DNA of 6,205 nucleotides. Origin: DATKMS01 sp041497995. GTDB taxonomy: Bacteria; Desulfobacterota; Binatia; HRBIN30. The notes under the pieces were generated by a model, which saw only the letters and a program-made list of their open reading frames with translations, did not search any database and was not told the DNA's origin. Positions within the stretch are counted from its first letter, which is position 1, and each line of letters begins with the position of its first letter. The stretch spans positions 1 to 6,205 of the forward strand of contig JBGQHM010000401.1 of assembly GCA_041497995.1 (NCBI GenBank), in the 5' to 3' direction. The position numbers and the translations under genes are program-made. This document shows, piece by piece, positions 1 to 4,068 of the stretch.

Positions 1-90
1 CCGATCCTCACCGTAGCAATCGCGCGTGAGGCCGCGCCGGCCGCCGTCCACCGCCCGTCCAAGAGCAGTCGAGCACCACCTCTCTCCCAC

Positions 91-101
91 ACGTCTGACG
101 T
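91..101. promoter_or_regulatory. Short perfect inverted repeat, possible operator half-sites
   Basis: The sequence is ACGTC-T-GACGT, two 5-base arms around a single base, about 93 bases before the chosen start of the first gene. This position and symmetry would suit a dimeric repressor. The arms are short enough to arise by chance in GC-rich DNA and do not match a regulator consensus I know, so the operator role is inference only. Confidence 0.2.
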
Positions 102-130
102 AGCGTAACGCCGCCACGGTTCCCTCTTTC

Positions 131-144
131 GCGCCCGCGGGCGC
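131..144. repeat. 14-base perfect GC palindrome in the leader
   Basis: GCGCCCGCGGGCGC is a perfect 14-base palindrome about 50 bases upstream of the first start codon. As RNA it could form a small hairpin of five G-C pairs around a CGCG loop. It has no following T-run, so it does not look like an intrinsic terminator. It may be a protein-binding site or a 5' leader hairpin, or may reflect base composition alone. Confidence 0.25.
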
Positions 145-182
145 TCCGGGCCATGGCGGCATGGCTGTGGTGTACCGGACAA

Positions 183-189
183 GGGAGGA
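183..189 (+). promoter_or_regulatory. Ribosome binding site that fixes the start of the porin gene
   Basis: GGGAGGA contains a strong GGAGG core (184-188), with 5 bases between it and the ATG at 194. It favours the 194 start over the in-frame ATG at 161, which has no Shine-Dalgarno in front. It also lets the protein begin with a normal basic n-region and signal peptide. Confidence 0.8.
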
Positions 190-193
190 ACCG

Positions 194-1543
194 ATGCGAT
201 CGATGCTGAGACATCGCCAGCTGGCGCGTGCCGCGTTGGCAGTGATCGTCGTCATGTCAGTAGGTGCGACCCGTACAGACGGGCAAAGCGCCGAGGAGTT
301 GCAGCAGGAGCTGAAGGCGATGAAGGCGCAGATGCAAGAGCTGCAAGAGAAGATGAACAAGCAGGAGCAGCTGATCAACAAGCTCTCGGCACAGCAGCAG
401 GCTGTGCCGCCAACGCCGCAGCCGGCAACGGAGACCGTGCCCGCGCAGGAACAGCTGGAGCGCCGCGTAACCGACAACATCATGCAGAAAATCCAGCCGA
501 GCCTGGCGGCGGCCAACAAGACGTTTCCGTCGCAATTCAATCCGGCGATCGGCCTGGTCATCGATACCATCGGCTCCTACCAAGAGAAGGGGGGCGGCAA
601 CTTCGATTTCCGCTCCGCCGAGATCGGCATCTCCGCCAACATCGACCCGTTCGCGCGTGGTTACGCGATCTTCAACGGCACAAAGGATGGTGTCGAGGTG
701 GAGGAAGCTGCCATCGTCACGACGTCGCTCCCCTACAACCTGACCGTCAAGGGTGGGCGCTTCTTCGCCGACTTCGGCCGGCTCTCCAAGTTCCACGACC
801 ACAACCTGCCGTTCGTCAACCGGCCCCAAGTGCTGGACCTTTTTGTTGGTGGCGAGTCGCAGGCCGATGGCGCCGAAGTCAGTTGGTTGAGCCCGTTGTC
901 GCAGTACGTGACCCTGACCCTTGGCGCCTACAACAAGATCGGCGCCGAGAACCCGCAAACCGACAACAACGTCGCGCGCCCCCTCAGCAGGTTCACCTAC
1001 CTCGCCCACCCGGCGACGTTCGTCAATCTGAACGACGCGAATAGCATCGATCTCGGCACCAGCATCGCGTATACGCCGAAGGTGAATGACTTCACTACCG
1101 ACGACATGGAGGCCGGCAACAGCCGGGCACGCTACCTCACCGGCATCGACATCACGTACCGCTACACCCCCCTCAGTCAGGCGGCATACCGCGGCCTCGT
1201 CTGGGGAACAGAGGTGCTCTACAACAGCGAGGATTGGAACGTTGGTGACGCAACCAGCCCGGTCTTCCGCCGCGAAGGCGCCTTCGGTCTCTACAGTTAC
1301 CTCGAGGCGCGCCTGACGCGACGATACTATCCCGGCTTCATGTTCGATTACCAACAGGCCCTCGACCGACAGCACGGCGATTTGGCCGGCTATTCGCCCT
1401 ACTTCACCATTTGGCTTTCGGAGTTCCAGCGATTCCGCCTGCAGTACACGTATCTGTCACAGCCGGGGCTCCACGAGAGCCAGTTCTTCCTGCAGTGGAG
1501 CGCCGTGCTCGGCAGCCACGTCCACGGGTTCATTGACCGATAG
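194..1543 (+). CDS. Outer-membrane porin-like beta-barrel protein with periplasmic coiled coil
   Basis: A 449-residue protein, probably the outer-membrane channel of this metal-uptake operon. The start at 194 has a strong ribosome binding site and gives a signal peptide: basic residues to about 12, a hydrophobic core at about 13-25, and cleavage near Gly30-Ser32. Residues 32-70 are rich in Glu, Gln, Leu and Lys with heptad-like spacing (LQQEL, MQELQEKM, LINKL), as in periplasmic coiled-coil segments of trimeric porins. A Pro-rich linker follows (71-84). From about 115 to the end, alternating polar and hydrophobic stretches rich in Tyr, Phe and Gly suggest a beta barrel, ending in a probable last strand (FFLQWSAVLG, 431-440) and a His-containing tail, SHVHGF. 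The segment GRFFADFGRLSKFHDHNLPFVNRP (188-211, shown here only as landmarks GRFF...FHDH...NRP) carries paired His201 and His203. I recall porin-like proteins of this type beside zinc/manganese ABC transporters. Metal passage is inferred from context; the substrate is not visible. Confidence 0.75.
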   Translation: MRSMLRHRQLARAALAVIVVMSVGATRTDGQSAEELQQELKAMKAQMQELQEKMNKQEQLINKLSAQQQAVPPTPQPATETVPAQEQLERRVTDNIMQKIQPSLAAANKTFPSQFNPAIGLVIDTIGSYQEKGGGNFDFRSAEIGISANIDPFARGYAIFNGTKDGVEVEEAAIVTTSLPYNLTVKGGRFFADFGRLSKFHDHNLPFVNRPQVLDLFVGGESQADGAEVSWLSPLSQYVTLTLGAYNKIGAENPQTDNNVARPLSRFTYLAHPATFVNLNDANSIDLGTSIAYTPKVNDFTTDDMEAGNSRARYLTGIDITYRYTPLSQAAYRGLVWGTEVLYNSEDWNVGDATSPVFRREGAFGLYSYLEARLTRRYYPGFMFDYQQALDRQHGDLAGYSPYFTIWLSEFQRFRLQYTYLSQPGLHESQFFLQWSAVLGSHVHGFIDR

Positions 1544-1546
1544 GAG
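1542..1546 (+). promoter_or_regulatory. Ribosome binding site overlapping the preceding stop codon
   Basis: AGGAG lies 7 bases before the ATG at 1554 and shares bases with the TAG stop (1541-1543) of the porin gene. Ribosomes ending the first gene therefore stop directly on the initiation site of the second. It supports 1554 rather than the in-frame ATG at 1533, which lies inside the porin gene and would put charged residues ahead of the signal peptide. Confidence 0.75.
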
Positions 1547-1553
1547 CTCACCC

Positions 1554-2471
1554 ATGAAGCGCATTCTTTTGGTCGTTCTCGCACTGCAAATCGTGCTCCG
1601 CGGCAGCACTGTGGCCGCGGAGAAAATCAAAGTCGTCGCCACGATGCCGGACCTCGCCGACATGACTCGGCAGATTGGCGGTGAACTGGTCGACGTCAAC
1701 ACCCTCGCCACCGGCGTCGAGGACATTCATGCCGTGCCGATGAAACCGAGCTTCGCCGTTCTGCTGAATCGTGCTGATGTTCTCGTGTTGATGGGCCTCG
1801 AGCTAGAGCACTCTTTCCTGCCCGCACTCCTCGAAGCGGCGCGCAATCCGAAGATCCTCCGCGACGCACCAGGCTACATCGATGCCTCGGTATACATCAC
1901 GCCCCTCGAAGTGCCGCAGCGCATTGATCGGTCACTCGGTGATCAGCACCCATTGGGGAACCCGCACGTCAACCTCGACCCCGTCCGCGGCAAGGACCTA
2001 GCGCGCGCTATCGCCGACGGGTTATCGCGCAACTACCCGGAGCATGCCGCAACCTTCAAGACCAACCTTGCGGCGTACCTGTCGAAACTGGACGAGAACA
2101 TCGCGCGTTGGGAGAAGGAGGCCGCACCGCTGAAGGGCAAGAAGTTGGTGAGCTACCATCCGGACTTCCTCTACTTCGCCGACCGCTTCGGTATGGAAGC
2201 GGTCGGCACTATCGAGATCCGCGCCGGCGTGGACCCCACGCCTGGTCACATCGTGGATCTCGAAGACCGCATGCGCCGCGAGAAGGTCGACCTGGTGGTG
2301 CGCGAGCTGCATTACCCGGCTGGGCTTGCCGAGACCGTTGCACAGCAAACCGGCGCGAAGCTACTGGAGCTGCCTGTGATGACTGGCGGCGTCCCGCAGG
2401 CGACGGATTACATCAACTTCATAGACTACAACGTGCGCACGATGCTAAAAGCCGTACAAGGCGGATCATGA
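1554..2471 (+). CDS. Periplasmic metal-binding protein of a ZnuA/TroA-type ABC importer
   Basis: A 305-residue cluster A-I solute-binding protein that should capture Zn2+ or Mn2+ (less likely Fe2+) in the periplasm and deliver it to the permease encoded downstream. The signal peptide has Lys2-Arg3, a hydrophobic core at 4-15 and a likely VAA|E cleavage after Ala22. There is no lipobox Cys, so the protein is soluble, as in Gram-negatives. The mature protein begins with the family-typical KIKVVATMPDLADM. Likely metal ligands are His59 (in GVEDIH, where relatives usually have DPH), His138 (GNPHVNLDP, close to the common GNPHYWLDP) and His202 (SYHPDFLYFADRFG). The fourth acidic ligand is not obvious: the C-terminal segment reads PVMTGGVPQATDYI (274-287) where many relatives have T-D-S. 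The His-rich loop common in zinc-specific ZnuA is absent. A long backbone helix is likely at about 162-190. Length is normal for the family. The gene overlaps the ATPase gene by 4 bases. The metal cannot be decided from sequence. Confidence 0.9.
   Translation: MKRILLVVLALQIVLRGSTVAAEKIKVVATMPDLADMTRQIGGELVDVNTLATGVEDIHAVPMKPSFAVLLNRADVLVLMGLELEHSFLPALLEAARNPKILRDAPGYIDASVYITPLEVPQRIDRSLGDQHPLGNPHVNLDPVRGKDLARAIADGLSRNYPEHAATFKTNLAAYLSKLDENIARWEKEAAPLKGKKLVSYHPDFLYFADRFGMEAVGTIEIRAGVDPTPGHIVDLEDRMRREKVDLVVRELHYPAGLAETVAQQTGAKLLELPVMTGGVPQATDYINFIDYNVRTMLKAVQGGS
2458..2464 (+). promoter_or_regulatory. Ribosome binding site of the ATPase gene
   Basis: AAGGCGG, with AAGG ending 6 bases before the ATG at 2468, lies inside the last codons of the binding-protein gene. 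It supports initiation at the ATGA overlap, which gives an ATPase of normal length beginning just ahead of its first strand. Confidence 0.55.
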
Positions 2472-3187
2472 GTGGCGCGCTCGTAGAGCTGCGAGACGTC
2501 AGCCTTGGCTACAACGGCTGGCTGGTACTCGAGCACGTATCGCTGGTAGTCGAGCGCGGCGAGTTCCTGGCCTTGCTCGGGCCGAACGGCGCTGGGAAGA
2601 CCACACTGCTGCGCGGCATCCTCGGTCTCATCCCGGTGCTCGCAGGGCGGATCGAATACGGTTTTGACCGCACCGCGAGCCCGCCAGGCTACGTACCGCA
2701 GCGCGACACTCTCGATCCGATCTTTCCGCTCAGTGCGCTGGAAGTCGTGCTGATGGGCACGTACGCGAAGCTTCCGCCACTGTTGCCTGTGAGACGAAGG
2801 CTGCGTCGACTGGCGGCGCAATGTCTGGACCAAGTCGGCCTGGCGGCCGACGGCGGCCGCCCGTTTTGGGCTCTCTCGGGCGGCCAGAAGCAACGCGTGT
2901 TGATCGCTCGCGCGTTGGCGGCCGAGCCGGAGGTGCTCCTCCTCGACGAGCCGACCGCCGGGGTTGACCACGATGCGGAGACGGCGATCACGGAACTGAT
3001 CGCGCGGCTCAACCAGGAGCAGCACCTGACGGTCATTCTGGTCACCCACCATCCGGGACGTATTCGGTCGGTGGTGCAGTCGGTGGTGTGGGTCGACGAC
3101 GGGCAGGCCACCAAACAAGGCATCGACGCACTCGCCCTCGCTGACCCACGCATCGGTGCGCCACCGGCGCGCGCCACGGTTGGATGA
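2468..3187 (+). CDS. ABC transporter ATP-binding protein, metal importer (ZnuC/MntB type)
   Basis: A 239-residue cytoplasmic ATPase that powers the metal importer by ATP hydrolysis at the inner membrane. All ABC motifs are visible: Walker A GPNGAGKTT at 38-46, Q-loop Gln78 (GYVPQR, the form usual in ZnuC-like proteins), signature LSGGQ at 136-140, Walker B VLLLD with catalytic Glu161 (156-161), D-loop around 164-167 and switch His194 (VTHH). An aromatic A-loop candidate is Tyr15. No key residue is missing, and the length suits a single nucleotide-binding domain with a short tail and no added regulatory domain. The start is set by the ATGA overlap with the binding-protein gene; an in-frame extension to 2108 would lie wholly inside that gene and add nothing ABC-like. 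Its stop overlaps the permease start by 4 bases. As only one ATPase and one permease gene are seen, the transporter is probably a homodimer of each. Confidence 0.93.
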   Translation: MSGALVELRDVSLGYNGWLVLEHVSLVVERGEFLALLGPNGAGKTTLLRGILGLIPVLAGRIEYGFDRTASPPGYVPQRDTLDPIFPLSALEVVLMGTYAKLPPLLPVRRRLRRLAAQCLDQVGLAADGGRPFWALSGGQKQRVLIARALAAEPEVLLLDEPTAGVDHDAETAITELIARLNQEQHLTVILVTHHPGRIRSVVQSVVWVDDGQATKQGIDALALADPRIGAPPARATVG

Positions 3188-4068
3188 GCACGCTCAGCCA
3201 GATCCTCAGCCCGAGCTTTCTGCTGCGCGACGCGCTCGTCGCCAGCGTGCTCGTGGGGCTGGTCTGTCCGCTGGTGGGTGTCTACTTCGTGCTGCGCCGC
3301 ATGATCTTCCTCGGCGTGGCCCTGCCACAGGTGTCGGCCGCGGGCATCGCGTTTTCCTTCTTGGCGTACAAACTTGCGGTCGGACCACATGAGCACCTCG
3401 AAGTCAGTGAGCGGCTTCTCGCGGTCGTGGGCTCGCTCGCCTTCACCCTGACCACGACCCTCGTGCTGGCGGTCATGGAACGCCGCGGTCGCGAGACGGT
3501 GGAGGCGCGTATCGGCACGACCTACGCCGTCGCCGCCGCCGCAACGATTCTGTTCCTCGCGAAGGACCCGCACGGCGACGCGCAGATGGTGAACATGCTG
3601 AAGGGCGACATCCTCGCGACCACGGGCACGAGTCTGACCTGGATGGCCTGGATACTCGGCCTTGTGGCGCTGGCGCTGTTCGCGTTTCGCAAGGAGCTGC
3701 TTCTGGTCTCCTTCGATCGCGACCTCGCGATCGTCTTCGGCAAGCGTGCCGGGTTGTGGGACGTCGTGCTGTACCTGCTGATCGGTACAGTCATCTCGCT
3801 CGGTGTCATGAGCGCCGGCCCGATGGCCACCTTCGGGTTCCTCATCGTTCCACCGGTCACGATGCGCTTGATCGCACGGCGCATGGTGACATTCTCGCTC
3901 GGCTCGGCCGCCATGGGTGCAGCCACCGCCTTCGCCGGTTTCTACTGCGCATACCGCTACGACCTGCCGCTCGGTCCGGCGGAGGTGGGCGTGGCGAGTG
4001 TCGTACTCGGGGTGGTTGCGGCGGTCACAGGGCTGCGCGCGATGGCCGCCAGGTGGCGCTCGGCGTGA
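3184..4068 (+). CDS. ABC-3 family metal transporter permease (ZnuB/TroC type)
   Basis: A 294-residue inner-membrane permease, the translocation path of the metal importer. About eight or nine hydrophobic segments can be seen, including about 15-37, 42-63, 78-98, 112-126, 152-168, 192-209, 214-231, 238-256 and 266-284. Family landmarks are the N-terminal PLVGVYFVLRRMIFLGVAL (29-47, one residue short of 20), the likely coupling helix around FDRDLAIVFGKRAG (177-190), which should contact the ATPase, and the PMATFGFLIVPPVTMRLI helix (213-230) with paired prolines. Where many ZnuB-like permeases read ALSH after the first long loop, this one reads ALPQ (46-49), so a commonly conserved His is Gln. 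The loop at 67-72 (GPHEHL) carries two His and a Glu. The start is the ATGA overlap with the ATPase gene; the upstream ribosome binding site is weak, so expression probably depends on translational coupling. The stop overlaps the next gene's GTG by 4 bases. Confidence 0.92.
   Translation: MSTLSQILSPSFLLRDALVASVLVGLVCPLVGVYFVLRRMIFLGVALPQVSAAGIAFSFLAYKLAVGPHEHLEVSERLLAVVGSLAFTLTTTLVLAVMERRGRETVEARIGTTYAVAAAATILFLAKDPHGDAQMVNMLKGDILATTGTSLTWMAWILGLVALALFAFRKELLLVSFDRDLAIVFGKRAGLWDVVLYLLIGTVISLGVMSAGPMATFGFLIVPPVTMRLIARRMVTFSLGSAAMGAATAFAGFYCAYRYDLPLGPAEVGVASVVLGVVAAVTGLRAMAARWRSA
4051..4056 (+). promoter_or_regulatory. Ribosome binding site supporting a GTG start
   Basis: AGGTGG lies 8 bases before the GTG at 4065, inside the last codons of the permease gene. 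It supports the GTG at 4065 over another in-frame GTG at 4053, which lies within this motif, and over the first in-frame ATG at 4116, which would cut the first membrane helix in half. Confidence 0.55.

Larger units (their letters stand above)
1..193. other. Leader region upstream of the operon, no convincing gene
   Basis: This stretch precedes the first gene and holds no coding region I can support. On the + strand one frame is open from base 1 to a TAA at 106-108 (a 35-residue tail rich in Ala, Pro and Ser). It could be the end of an upstream gene, but it shows no recognisable motif. The other two forward frames stop at 14-16 and 27-29. I see no clear -35/-10 pair; in a GC-rich genome the promoter may simply not match the E. 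coli consensus. Two short perfect inverted repeats (91-101 and 131-144) and the ribosome binding site just before 194 are listed separately. I see no good match to the AT-rich proteobacterial Zur or Fur box. Confidence 0.5.

Noticed and set aside
131..144. The GC palindrome as an intrinsic terminator of an upstream gene
   Set aside because: No T-run follows and the stem is only five pairs, so it does not meet the pattern of an intrinsic terminator.
161..193. The upstream in-frame ATG at 161 as the start of the porin
   Set aside because: It has no Shine-Dalgarno and would put 11 polar and charged residues before the signal peptide; the ATG at 194 has GGAGG at good spacing.
1..193. A Zur or Fur box of the AT-rich proteobacterial type
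   Set aside because: No stretch in the leader resembles the AT-rich palindromes of these boxes; the region is GC-rich throughout.
8..214. A small - strand open frame in the leader, as a divergent gene
   Set aside because: It begins inside the porin's signal-peptide codons, is Arg/His-rich, lacks a recognisable motif and has no supported ribosome binding site.
257..1375. A 372-codon open frame on the - strand opposite the porin gene
   Set aside because: It mirrors codon bias of the porin gene, ends in Leu-rich low-complexity sequence that is the reverse of the coiled-coil codons, and has no family features.
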